Positions 39,940 through 48,991 are shown, counted from the stretch's first letter. The stretch: 64,000 bases of DNA from Clostridioides difficile (GCA_024919175.1 CP103804.1:744001-808000), one strand, 5' to 3'. The notes: generated by a model not told the origin, from the letters alone. Numbers and translations: made by a program.

Positions 39940-40667
39940 CTATTATAAGGGAGTTTTTTTCTAACTTTACTAAAATCAAACGAACTCCAATTATTTTATT
40001 GCATTTGTTAGTGCCTATAGTGGTCACAACATTATTTTTAATTTATTACGCTTTTGCTGGGTACCATATTATTCATGATGTAAGGTTATTTTTCGTTATA
40101 TTACAAATATGCTATCCGATTTTTGTTAGCATTGTTGTACCAATTTTAATTAATTTAGATAGGAATATAAACTATATTCAAAATGCTTTAGGTGTAGTGG
40201 AGTCTCGAAAAAGTGTATACCTAGGGAAATTGTTCTTTCTACTGTTTCTTTCAGCCATAAGTATGATAATATATGAATTGTGTTTCTATGTTGGAGTCAA
40301 TTTATTTCTAGATATCAGCATAACACACTTTGGTTTATATTTTGTCATATTTTATATATTTTTATTTAGTAACTTATTTTTATATTTATTACATGTACCA
40401 ATTGCTTTTAGGTTTGGTTCAAGTATTTCTGTTTTTTTAGGGATATCTGGGACAATTTTGGCAGGTTTCTTTGAAAATGCTATTGGTGATAAAATTTGGC
40501 CAATAATTCCTTGGGAATGGGGTGTTCGGTTTTTGAAAAATTATTTTGACTTTTCAAGTGTACCTATTTTGGGGGGAGTTATTTGTCTGATTATTATTAC
40601 TGTGATTGTTCTAGTTTTGTCAATACTATGGTTTAGTAGATGGGAAGGTAAAGTCATACAAGAATAA
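39936..40667 (+). CDS. Lantibiotic ABC exporter permease, second subunit (NisG/CprC-like)
   Basis: 243 residues with about six hydrophobic segments, organised like the previous permease: a short basic start (REFFSNFTKIKRTPI), helices from about residue 20, and a closing helix followed by WFSRWEGKVIQE. It shares the overall EpiG/NisG layout and a four-base overlap with the first permease. It ends 17 bases before the response regulator, and that boundary is where base composition changes sharply from AT-rich to near 50% GC. Confidence 0.8.
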   Translation: MTIIREFFSNFTKIKRTPIILLHLLVPIVVTTLFLIYYAFAGYHIIHDVRLFFVILQICYPIFVSIVVPILINLDRNINYIQNALGVVESRKSVYLGKLFFLLFLSAISMIIYELCFYVGVNLFLDISITHFGLYFVIFYIFLFSNLFLYLLHVPIAFRFGSSISVFLGISGTILAGFFENAIGDKIWPIIPWEWGVRFLKNYFDFSSVPILGGVICLIIITVIVLVLSILWFSRWEGKVIQE

Positions 40668-40684
40668 AACAAGGAGGATAGACT

Positions 40685-41359
40685 ATGCCAAAACTGTTAG
40701 TGGTCGATGATGACCTTGATATGCTGGACCTGGTGCGTATTGCCCTAGAAAAGGATGGTCACCAGGTAGATACTGAAGCAGATGCTGCTACTGTGCAGCC
40801 TGCACGATGTCAGCTGTACGATCTTCTGCTGCTCGATGTGATGATGCCTAGCGAGGATGGCTTTTCACTTTGTAGCCGTATCCGTGCAGAGGTGGATTGT
40901 CCTATTCTGTTCCTGACTGCCAAGGCAGAAGACGCGGCCCTTGTAAAGGGTTTTGGCCTAGGAGCTGATGATTATATTAAAAAGCCATTTAGTATTGCAG
41001 AGCTGCGTGCACGGGTAAATGCGCATCTGAGGCGGGATGTGCGCCAGCCAACCCGCACTCTGAGCCGAGGCGGTATGCGCTTAGATATGCAGGCAAAAGT
41101 GGCTATCGTGGGTGAACACGTACTGCCATTTACCAAGGGCGAATACGCCATCTGTGAGCATTTGGCCCTGCACGCAGGACAAGTGTTTACCAAAGAACAA
41201 TTATACGAAGCAGTTTTCGGCTTTGATGCTGAGGGCGATTCGTCGGCCATTGCGGAGCACATCAAGAATATCCGCGCCAAGCTGAAAGACGATGGTCTCA
41301 GCCCCATAGAGACTGTTTGGGGGGTGGGCTACAAATGGCGAAAAGACAGCATTCTGTAA
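40685..41359 (+). CDS. OmpR-family response regulator of the resistance cassette
   Basis: 224 residues. Receiver domain (about 1-115) with VVDDD acidic pocket (6-10), phospho-acceptor Asp51 in LLLLDVMMP, switch Thr78 and Lys100 in KKPF. Winged-helix DNA-binding domain (about 128-220) with SSAIAEHIKNIRAKL recognition region and the VWGVGYKW wing. It probably activates the exporter genes when its partner kinase senses peptide. GC content is near 50% and leucine is mostly CTG, quite unlike the flanking genome and the exporter genes, so it appears to come from a different, higher-GC donor. Confidence 0.92.
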   Translation: MPKLLVVDDDLDMLDLVRIALEKDGHQVDTEADAATVQPARCQLYDLLLLDVMMPSEDGFSLCSRIRAEVDCPILFLTAKAEDAALVKGFGLGADDYIKKPFSIAELRARVNAHLRRDVRQPTRTLSRGGMRLDMQAKVAIVGEHVLPFTKGEYAICEHLALHAGQVFTKEQLYEAVFGFDAEGDSSAIAEHIKNIRAKLKDDGLSPIETVWGVGYKWRKDSIL

Positions 41360-42666
41360 GCCTTTCCTTTGTGCTTTTGCGTTTTGCCATAGCTATGCTT
41401 GGTTGTATGATGTTATGTTTCCATGTATGGTATTTAGCTCTGGTGTGGCTTCAAAACACTGGAATCACTTACCGAGCAACCGTACCCAACCAACAGGTGA
41501 AGCAAATGTTGTCTGGAGAGCCAAAAACCTTTGTTTCTCCTGGTGACGATTTTCTGGCCGAATACGCTTTATTTGACCAAAACGGCGAAGCGTTGGAAAG
41601 CAACGTAGAGGGAAAGAAGCTGGAAGTCCTAGCTGGATTTTTACAGGAGGACACCTACAACATAGATGTTTCTCGATACACCTATGCAGATGGAAGCACC
41701 ATAATCTTTCGCTCGCAATACAGGGGAGAGTTTGCCAACCCTGTGTTACGCGACATGCTGCCACCATTTGAATACCTGTGGCTGGCCACACTTGGTGTGG
41801 CATTGGTGCTTTGTTTGCTATTTAATACTCTGTGGCTCTGTCGGTACCTTTCCGCCAAGCTGAAACTATTCAGCGAGGTGAGTGAGAAGGTAGGTGCACA
41901 GGAGCTGGATTTCACAATTCCTCATGCAGGTATACGGGAGTATGACCAAGCGCTCGGTGCTATGGAGCATATGCGGGAGGCATTGTATAGTTCCTTGTCC
42001 TCACAATGGGCGGCGCAGCAAGAACGCGAGTCGGAAATAGCAGCACTAGCACATGATTTAAAAACACCACTCACTCTTGTAGGGGGCAATGCTGAACTTC
42101 TGTTGGATGAAGAATTGCCTGCAAGAAGCCACAAAATGGTGGAAACAATTGCGTCAAGCAATGACCGAGCCAAGCAGTATGTTGCTAGCCTGCTGGAAAC
42201 CTCCACTGGCGCAGATGAGGTGTTTGAAAACACCAGCCTGTTTGCCATGTTTGACGAGCTTTGCGAGAACACAATGGACATTGCAGAAGCCAAGATGGTC
42301 TGCCTGCAAACCCAAAACGAACTAGAGGGTGCTGCGAGCATTCAGAAAGACCATTTACTTCGTGCCCTAGGTAATGTTGTGCAGAATGCCATCGAACATA
42401 CACCGACAGGTAGAAACGTGTATTTGAAAGGCTGTATGATAGATGGTGGCTGGCAAGTCACTGTGTGTGATGAAGGCCACGGATTTAGCAAGGCGGCGTT
42501 ACACCATGCAACAGAGCGCCTATGGCGCGGAGATGCAGCACGTGGCGCTGATGGACATAATGGCCTTGGCCTTTGGTTTGCAGAACAAGTAGCAAAAACG
42601 CATGCAGGGCAACTAGAACTGCACAACTGCGATTCTGGTGGGATGGTTATAATCAAGTTCTGCTAA
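41335..42666 (+). CDS. Sensor histidine kinase of the resistance cassette
   Basis: About 443 residues. Two membrane helices (about 11-38 and 146-169) enclose an outer domain of ~105 residues; a HAMP-like linker follows, then the H-box ALAHDLKTPLTLV with His240, N-box LGNVVQNAIEHTP, G1 VCDEGHGFS and G2 NGLGLWFAEQ. ATG 41335 overlaps the regulator gene by 25 bases; the longer frame from TTG 41317 has no advantage. It presumably senses an antimicrobial peptide and phosphorylates the adjacent regulator. GC content near 50%, with CTG and GCA codons common, marks it as foreign. Confidence 0.9.
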   Translation: MAKRQHSVSLSFVLLRFAIAMLGCMMLCFHVWYLALVWLQNTGITYRATVPNQQVKQMLSGEPKTFVSPGDDFLAEYALFDQNGEALESNVEGKKLEVLAGFLQEDTYNIDVSRYTYADGSTIIFRSQYRGEFANPVLRDMLPPFEYLWLATLGVALVLCLLFNTLWLCRYLSAKLKLFSEVSEKVGAQELDFTIPHAGIREYDQALGAMEHMREALYSSLSSQWAAQQERESEIAALAHDLKTPLTLVGGNAELLLDEELPARSHKMVETIASSNDRAKQYVASLLETSTGADEVFENTSLFAMFDELCENTMDIAEAKMVCLQTQNELEGAASIQKDHLLRALGNVVQNAIEHTPTGRNVYLKGCMIDGGWQVTVCDEGHGFSKAALHHATERLWRGDAARGADGHNGLGLWFAEQVAKTHAGQLELHNCDSGGMVIIKFC

Positions 42667-42682
42667 ACAGCTAGGGATTATT

Positions 42683-42702
42683 TATAAAATATGTATTGTA
42701 TA
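42683..42702. repeat. Right copy of an imperfect ~20-bp direct repeat flanking the resistance cassette
   Basis: See 38278-38296 for the partner. It lies 17 bases after the kinase stop, where the base composition returns to that of the host genome. A small palindrome (TAACTTTTAAAGTTA, 42718-42732) follows in the same AT-rich gap. Confidence 0.3.
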
Positions 42703-42789
42703 ATCAGAGTTTAAATTAACTTTTAAAGTTATTAGGCTAAATATAATACTATATTTAAATTATTATATGATAAGGAAGTTGGAGTCTTT

Positions 42790-44586
42790 ATGGGAATAAA
42801 CTATTTTAGTAAGCTTTTAGAAAGTACTACTGAAAAAGAACTGCTCTTAAACAAAAAATCAAATAATGTAAGTACAGCTAGGTTAATATCTTTTTTTATA
42901 TTGATAGCAGGATTTGCTATTGGGTTTTATAATAGAAATGCGGTAGGTATTTTTGTTGGAATTGTGGCATTGATTCTATTTATTTCACTTCTAGTTATTC
43001 ATAATAAAATAAAAGAGGAAGAATCGTATTTTAAGAGTAAGGGCGAAGTGTTAGATAAGTATGTTAAGAGATTTAGTGATGAGTGGAAAGAATTCAAAAT
43101 AGATGGCAAAGAGTATATAAAAGAGGAAAATTCACAAGCAAAAGATTTAGACTTATTTGGAAGAGCATCACTATATCAGTATATTTGTATAGCTAATACA
43201 TCCTATGGAAAGAAGTCTTTAGCCAAGTCTTTATGGAATGAAAACCCAGATGATAAGATAATCTTAGAGAGACAAAAAGCAGTAAAAGAGCTCTTATCAA
43301 AGCAGGATTTTTCTATCCATATTCAGACATTGAGTAATATAATTGGTAAGGAGCAAAAATCCAACTCTGATGGAAGTATAGAGTCATTTATAGAGTATGG
43401 AGAAGATAAAAAAATATATATACCTAAGTGGATGCATATTTTTACTTGGGGATTACCTACTGCAACAATACTATCTTTTATATTTTTTATATTAGGTTTT
43501 TTGCCTGCGTTACCTGTCTTTTTACTTTTTGTACTTCAGTTAGGATTTGGAGGTTTTGGAAATGGAAAGCTTATGCAGACTTTATCTCCATTATTTTCAT
43601 TTAGTAGGAGTATACAAGTATATGAAAAGATGTTTGAAGTTTTAGAAAAGGAGACATTTGAAAGCCTATATCTAAAAGAATTACAAGGGAAACTTTCTAA
43701 AGGCAATGGTGTTTCAAAAGGCATTAAACAATTGAACTCAATAGGAAATGCAGTAAATCTAAGATATAATCAAATAGTGTATATAGTTGCTTGTGGTGTT
43801 CTTATGTGGAATTATCACTGTGCAGAATCTCTAGAAAGATGGAAAGGTGTATATGGAAATCAAATTAGGGGATGGCTTGAATCTATTGGAGAGTTTGAAG
43901 CTTTAATAAGTTTAACTATTATTGGTCAGGTAAAGGAAAATACATGTTTTCCAATAATAAAAGATGAAAGTACTCCAAGATTAGAAGTTGAAGAAATATA
44001 TCATCCACTAATAGCAGAGAAAAGTGTTGTAGCAAATTCAATAAAATTAAATTCTCAAACCTGTATCATTACAGGTTCAAATATGTCAGGTAAGACGACC
44101 TTTTTAAGAAGTATTGGTGTAAATTTAGTATTAGCGTATGCAGGTGCTCCTGTATGTGCTAAAAATTTTGATGCAACATGTATGGCTATATTTACATCTA
44201 TGAGAATACAAGATGATGTAAGCCAAGGTATATCAACTTTTTATGCTGAAATTCTCAGAATAAAATCCATGATTCAATATAGCGTAAAAGAGTTACCTAT
44301 GTTGGTTTTAGTGGATGAAATTTTTAAAGGAACTAACTCTGCTGATAGAATTATTGGAGCAAGTGAGGCAGTAAAGAAACTTTCGAAGCCATGGGTCATA
44401 AGTATGGTTACAACACATGATTTTGAGTTATGTGACCTTTCAAGTGGTGGAGATGTAGCGATTGTAAACTACCATTTTTCAGAGTACTATGTTGATGATA
44501 AAATCTATTTTGACTATACTATAAAAGATGGTAGATGTAAGACTACAAATGCAAAACAGCTTATGAAAATGGCAGGGATACTTTGA
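42790..44586 (+). CDS. Membrane-anchored MutS-family ATPase
   Basis: 598 residues. The C-terminal third is a MutS domain V ATPase: Walker A GSNMSGKTTFLRSIG (about 429-443), DDVSQGISTFYAEILR and the Walker B MLVLVDEIFKGTNSADRIIG (about 503-522), then TTHDFEL. The N-terminal half lacks the mismatch-reading domain I and instead has two pairs of membrane helices (about 31-70 and 217-258). It is therefore not classical MutS1 or MutS2; its role is unknown, and mismatch repair should not be assumed. It lies just after the foreign cassette in host-like composition and ends before a bidirectional terminator. Confidence 0.85.
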   Translation: MGINYFSKLLESTTEKELLLNKKSNNVSTARLISFFILIAGFAIGFYNRNAVGIFVGIVALILFISLLVIHNKIKEEESYFKSKGEVLDKYVKRFSDEWKEFKIDGKEYIKEENSQAKDLDLFGRASLYQYICIANTSYGKKSLAKSLWNENPDDKIILERQKAVKELLSKQDFSIHIQTLSNIIGKEQKSNSDGSIESFIEYGEDKKIYIPKWMHIFTWGLPTATILSFIFFILGFLPALPVFLLFVLQLGFGGFGNGKLMQTLSPLFSFSRSIQVYEKMFEVLEKETFESLYLKELQGKLSKGNGVSKGIKQLNSIGNAVNLRYNQIVYIVACGVLMWNYHCAESLERWKGVYGNQIRGWLESIGEFEALISLTIIGQVKENTCFPIIKDESTPRLEVEEIYHPLIAEKSVVANSIKLNSQTCIITGSNMSGKTTFLRSIGVNLVLAYAGAPVCAKNFDATCMAIFTSMRIQDDVSQGISTFYAEILRIKSMIQYSVKELPMLVLVDEIFKGTNSADRIIGASEAVKKLSKPWVISMVTTHDFELCDLSSGGDVAIVNYHFSEYYVDDKIYFDYTIKDGRCKTTNAKQLMKMAGIL

Positions 44587-44643
44587 GGAAGATAAGTATA
44601 GACAAGATAAGTGTAGAAATTTAGGTTATCATGATTAAATTAG

Positions 44644-44690
44644 AAAGGATTGTGTAAAGTACTTAAAAACACTTTAGACAATCCTTTTAT
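44644..44690. terminator. Bidirectional terminator between convergent genes
   Basis: AAAGGATTGT (44644-44653) pairs with ACAATCCTTT (44678-44687), and an inner TAAAGT/ACTTTA pair extends the stem. T-rich sequence follows on the plus strand. It lies between the MutS-like gene (plus) and hydA (minus) and can serve both. Confidence 0.85.
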
Positions 44691-44724
44691 TTGAGCATAT
44701 TTTAGTTTTTTAATTTATAAAAAT

Positions 44725-46506
44725 TTACTTAGATTCTTCACAAGCACATTCTTTTGGACATTCTTCATAAATACAACTCTTATCAAAATAATGAGTATGA
44801 AGGTATTTGTGAGCTACATCGCTATTTGGATCTCCAAAGAAGTCTTTGTAAATAGCTTGTAAGTCAGGATTTTCATGAGACTTACGAATAGCTTTGTTTC
44901 TATCTATTTCATATAATGCATTTGCACGTCTATCAATTATTTCAGTATTACCATGGTGGTAAGGTTGACCAGCTCCTCCAACACATCCACCAGGACATGC
45001 CATAACCTCTATGATATGGTACTTACATTCGCCACTTCTAACCTTATCCATCATTTTTCTAGCATTTTTAAGTGTATTTACAATACATACATTAACTGTA
45101 GTTCCATCAACATCGATACTTGCTTCTCTGATTCCCTTAAGTCCTCTAACATTAGTAAAGTTTACATTATCTAAAGTCTTGTTAGTTATCTTTTCATATG
45201 AAGTACGTAGAGCAGCTTCTAAAACTCCACCACTTGCTCCAAATATAGAAGCAGCACCAGTAGATTTTCCTAATGGATTATCAAAATCCTGGTCTTGAAG
45301 ATTAGGTAAATCAATAGCAGCTTCTTTTATCATCTTAGCTAACTCTCTAGTAGTTATAGAAAGGTCAACATCTAATATACCAGAGTCACTTAATTCTTCT
45401 CTTGAAGCTTCATATTTTTTAGCTACACAAGGCATTACAGATACAACATAAAGGTCATCTGGATTAATTCCTAGTATTTTAGGTGCATAGTAGTTCTTAG
45501 CTATAGAACCAAACATACCTTGAGGAGATTTACAGCTAGATGCTAGATTTAATTGGTCTGGATAATTATGCTCTAAGAAGTTTACCCATGCAGGACAACA
45601 ACTTGTCAATATAGGAAGATTTTCGCCTTTTTGAATTCTTTCTATGAATTCAGTAGCTTCTTCCATTATAGTAAAGTCTGCACCGAAGTTTGTATCGAAT
45701 ACATGCTCAAACCCAAGTGCTTTTAAAGCAGCAACCATTTTTCCTGTAGATATTGAACCTGGTTCTAATCCAAACTCTTCACCAATAGCAACTCTTACAG
45801 CAGGAGCAACTTGCACTACTATAGTTTTTTCTTTTTTATTTAAAACATTCCATAGTTTAGGTACATTATCTACTTCTGTTAATGCTCCAGTTGGACAGAC
45901 AGATATACATTGGCCACAGAATGTACACTCTGTTTCAACCATATCAGCATTAAAAAATGTACTAACTAAAGTATTAAATCCACGATTAACTCCAGATAAT
46001 GCTCCTACTGTTTGAATATCATTACATACAGTTTCACATCTTCTGCATAATATACATTTAGAATGGTCTTTAACTAAAGATTTAGTAGAGGTATCTTTAC
46101 CTGCAAAAGACTTAGAACCTTGATATCTTATCTTTCTTACCCCTAAATCAGCAGCTATAGTTTGCAATTCACAGTCTCCATTTTTCTCACATATAAAACA
46201 ATCTTGTGGATGGTCTGATAGTAGCAATTCAACGATAGTTCTACGAGCATTTAACGCTTTAGCACTATTAGTTTGAACTCTCATACCTTCCTTTATAACT
46301 GTTCCACAAGATGGAACTAAACCTCTCTCTGTCTCAACCATACAAACACGACAAGAAGCACAAGTGTCAAGCTTATCTATTTCATTCATATGTAAATGAC
46401 AAAGGTTATGTATTTTTATATTTATTAGTTTTGCAGCATCCAAGATAGAAGTTCCACTAGGTGCTGAAACATGTTTGCCATTGATAGTTAAATTAACTAA
46501 ACTCAT
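44725..46506 (-). CDS. hydA: [FeFe]-hydrogenase catalytic subunit of an electron-bifurcating complex
   Basis: 593 residues. Makes or consumes H2 at the H-cluster. In order: plant-type [2Fe-2S] domain (about 1-80, Cys in CHLHMNEIDKLDTCASCRVC), His-Cys3 cluster motif (HPQDCFICEKNGDCELQ), two [4Fe-4S] ferredoxin motifs (CILCRRCETVC and CTFCGQCISVCPTG), then H-cluster motifs L1 TSCCPAWV, L2 MPCVAKKYE and L3 MACPGGCVGGAG. A short C-terminal Cys-rich tail (CIYEECPKECACEE) adds four cysteines. With HydB and HydC it resembles the trimeric NAD(P)/ferredoxin hydrogenases (HydABC, HndACD). It is the last gene of a minus-strand operon. Confidence 0.95.
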   Translation of the reverse strand: MSLVNLTINGKHVSAPSGTSILDAAKLINIKIHNLCHLHMNEIDKLDTCASCRVCMVETERGLVPSCGTVIKEGMRVQTNSAKALNARRTIVELLLSDHPQDCFICEKNGDCELQTIAADLGVRKIRYQGSKSFAGKDTSTKSLVKDHSKCILCRRCETVCNDIQTVGALSGVNRGFNTLVSTFFNADMVETECTFCGQCISVCPTGALTEVDNVPKLWNVLNKKEKTIVVQVAPAVRVAIGEEFGLEPGSISTGKMVAALKALGFEHVFDTNFGADFTIMEEATEFIERIQKGENLPILTSCCPAWVNFLEHNYPDQLNLASSCKSPQGMFGSIAKNYYAPKILGINPDDLYVVSVMPCVAKKYEASREELSDSGILDVDLSITTRELAKMIKEAAIDLPNLQDQDFDNPLGKSTGAASIFGASGGVLEAALRTSYEKITNKTLDNVNFTNVRGLKGIREASIDVDGTTVNVCIVNTLKNARKMMDKVRSGECKYHIIEVMACPGGCVGGAGQPYHHGNTEIIDRRANALYEIDRNKAIRKSHENPDLQAIYKDFFGDPNSDVAHKYLHTHYFDKSCIYEECPKECACEESK

Positions 46507-46528
46507 TGTTATTCCTCCTCCAAATAAG

Positions 46529-48415
46529 TTATTTCTTGATTATAGCATTAAATGTACAATTATCTATACAAGCACCACATTTTAGACACTTAGAAGTATC
46601 TATTGTATGTTGTTCTTTAACAGAACCTGTTATACAACCAGCAGGACACACTCTAGAACATTTTGTACAACCCTTACAAGCATCTGTTATGAAGTAAGAA
46701 AGTAAGTTTTGACATTTGCCAGCAGGACATTTCTTATCTACAACATGAGCTATATACTCATCTTTAAAATATTGAAGAGTACTTAAAACAGGGTTTGGAG
46801 CAGCTTTACCAAGACCACATAATGAAGCAGTTTGTATAGTTTCAGCAAGGTTTTCTAGGTCATCTAAATCTTGTAGAGTACCATTACCTTCTGTAATTTT
46901 AGTTAATATTTCTAATAATCTCGTAGTACCTATACGACAAGGTGTACATTTACCACAAGATTCTTCAACAGTAAACTCAAGGAAGAATTTAGCTATATCT
47001 ACCATACAGTCAGACTCATCAAGAACAAGCATACCACCAGAACCCATCATTGAGCCTATAGAGCTTAATGAACCAAAGTCGATAGGTATATCTAAATGTT
47101 CAGTTGGAATACATCCACCAGATGGTCCACCTGTTTGAACTGCCTTAAAGTTCTTACCTTCAGGAATTCCTCCACCAATTTCAAAAACAATATCTCTTAA
47201 AGTAGTACCCATAGCAACTTCAACAAGGCCTACATTTTCTACTTTTCCACCAAGAGCAAAAACTTTAGTACCACTAGAATCATCAGTACCTAAGTTAGCA
47301 AACCAGTCTCCACCATTAAGTATGATTGCTGGAATATTAGCAAAAGTTTCAACATTGTTTAAGCAAGTAGGAGATTTCCATAATCCACTTTTAGAAGAAC
47401 TATAAGTCTTCATTCTAGGTTCACCACGTCTACCTTCAATTGAATGCATTAAAGCTGTACCTTCACCACAAACGAAAGCTCCTGCACCATATTTTAATTC
47501 TAATTTGAAGTTAAATCCAGTACCTAAAATATTTTCACCAAGTAAGCCCTGTGACTCAGCTTGAGCTATAGCTACTTTTAGTCTTTCTATAGATTTTGGA
47601 TATTCAGCTCTTATATATATGTATCCTGTATCAGAGCCTATAGCATATCCACATATTGCCATAGCTTCTAGTACGCTATGAGGGTCTCCTTCAAGTACAG
47701 ATCTATCCATGAATGCACCAGGGTCTCCTTCATCAGCATTACAGACAACGAATTTTTTATCAGTTGGGCCAGCAGGATTCTTTGAAGCAGCTTCCCATTT
47801 AGAACCTGTAGGGAATCCAGCTCCTCCTCTACCACGAAGACCAGAAGTCTTTACTTCTGCAATAACTTCTTGAGGAGTAAGAGATGTCAAACATTTACCT
47901 AGAGCTAAATAACCATCGTTAGCAATATAATCCTCTAAGCTATCTGGGTCTATAAGTCCACAATTCTTTAAGGCTATACGTAATTGTTTTTTGTAGAAAG
48001 ACATTTCTTCTTGTGCTTCTACTTTTTTATTTAAAGATTCTTCTTCATATAATAATTCCTCAACAACTGTATTTCTAATTAAGTGATTTTGAACTATCTT
48101 TTCAGCATCAGATGGTTCAACTTTTACATAGAAAACGTTATCAGGATAAACTTTTACGATAGGACCTTGAGCACAGAAACCAAAACAACCTGTTAAACGA
48201 ACATCAACTTTGTCTTGTATTCCTGATTTTTTTATTTCATTTTCTAATTCACTAACTATTTCCATACTGTTTGAAGATGTACATCCAGTATCACAACAAA
48301 CAAGTAATTCTCTTCTTAATACATTTTCCTTAGAATAATTTTTTCTTAGGCTAAGGCTAGGTTTTAGCTCATCAGCTAAAACTTTTAATTCATCAAATGA
48401 ATTTACTTTACGCAT
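46529..48415 (-). CDS. hydB: Hydrogenase flavoprotein subunit, NuoF-like
   Basis: 628 residues. FMN- and NAD(P)-binding subunit that links the hydrogenase to pyridine nucleotides. N-terminal thioredoxin-like [2Fe-2S] domain (about 30-125, VCCDTGCTSSNS and LTGCFGFCAQGP), then the NuoF core with GLRGRGGAGFPTGSKW (about 190-205), the SCGKCTPCRIGTTRLLE [4Fe-4S] motif (about 483-499), and a C-terminal pair of ferredoxin clusters (CKGCTKCSRVCPAGC, CLKCGACIDNC). This N- and C-terminal decoration is typical of bifurcating HydB rather than respiratory NuoF. The gap to hydA is 22 bases. Confidence 0.95.
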   Translation of the reverse strand: MRKVNSFDELKVLADELKPSLSLRKNYSKENVLRRELLVCCDTGCTSSNSMEIVSELENEIKKSGIQDKVDVRLTGCFGFCAQGPIVKVYPDNVFYVKVEPSDAEKIVQNHLIRNTVVEELLYEEESLNKKVEAQEEMSFYKKQLRIALKNCGLIDPDSLEDYIANDGYLALGKCLTSLTPQEVIAEVKTSGLRGRGGAGFPTGSKWEAASKNPAGPTDKKFVVCNADEGDPGAFMDRSVLEGDPHSVLEAMAICGYAIGSDTGYIYIRAEYPKSIERLKVAIAQAESQGLLGENILGTGFNFKLELKYGAGAFVCGEGTALMHSIEGRRGEPRMKTYSSSKSGLWKSPTCLNNVETFANIPAIILNGGDWFANLGTDDSSGTKVFALGGKVENVGLVEVAMGTTLRDIVFEIGGGIPEGKNFKAVQTGGPSGGCIPTEHLDIPIDFGSLSSIGSMMGSGGMLVLDESDCMVDIAKFFLEFTVEESCGKCTPCRIGTTRLLEILTKITEGNGTLQDLDDLENLAETIQTASLCGLGKAAPNPVLSTLQYFKDEYIAHVVDKKCPAGKCQNLLSYFITDACKGCTKCSRVCPAGCITGSVKEQHTIDTSKCLKCGACIDNCTFNAIIKK

Positions 48416-48431
48416 TATTTATTCACCCCTC

Positions 48432-48929
48432 TTAACAATTCAATTCTAATTCTCTATAAGTATCTAATATTTCGCTTACTTGATCTGGTTTTACTTTACC
48501 ATAAACTTTACCATTTACAGTAACAACTGGAGCTAAACCACATGCCCCCAAACATCTTAAACCTTCTAAAGAAAATTTAAAATCACTAGTAGTTTCTCCA
48601 ACTTTTATACCAAGCTGTTTTTCAAAAGCACTTAATATCTTATCAGCACCTTTTACAAAACATACAGTACCTAGACAGACACTTATTTTATACTTACCTA
48701 CAGGTTCTGTAGTGAAATAAGAATAGAATGTAACAACCCCATATACCTTTGCAGGAGCTACTCCAAGTCTTTTAGCAACATGAAGTTGTACTTCCTTTGG
48801 AAGATATCCAAATATACCTTGCGCTTCATGTAGAACTTGTATCAAAGCACCTTCTTTTGTTGCAAGAGAGTCAATAAATATATCTAATTCGTCAAATAAC
48901 TGCTTGTTGTGTGAAATAAAATCGCACAT
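48432..48929 (-). CDS. hydC: Hydrogenase [2Fe-2S] subunit, NuoE-like
   Basis: 165 residues, usual size for NuoE/HydC/HndA. Carries one thioredoxin-like [2Fe-2S] cluster; ligands are in SVCLGTVCFVKGA (about 87-99) and RCLGACGLAPVV (about 127-138). The N-terminal helical part includes GALIQVLHEAQGIFGYLPKEVQ, typical of the family. It is first in the minus-strand operon hydC-hydB-hydA; the RBS lies in the G-rich complement of 48936-48941. The long upstream gap holds two inverted repeats. Confidence 0.94.
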   Translation of the reverse strand: MCDFISHNKQLFDELDIFIDSLATKEGALIQVLHEAQGIFGYLPKEVQLHVAKRLGVAPAKVYGVVTFYSYFTTEPVGKYKISVCLGTVCFVKGADKILSAFEKQLGIKVGETTSDFKFSLEGLRCLGACGLAPVVTVNGKVYGKVKPDQVSEILDTYRELELNC

Positions 48930-48991
48930 AACAAATCCCCCTTTTCTTTTTAAAGTTATTATTTTTCATAAAATAATTAACCATGAGTTGA

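Noticed and set aside
41465..42656. Several long minus-strand and alternative-frame open frames opposite the histidine kinase
   Set aside because: The GC-rich kinase gene produces long shadow frames; kinase motifs prove the plus-strand frame.
38267..42789. Complete transposon or integrative element around the resistance cassette
   Set aside because: No transposase, integrase, relaxase or clear terminal inverted repeats are present within or beside it.
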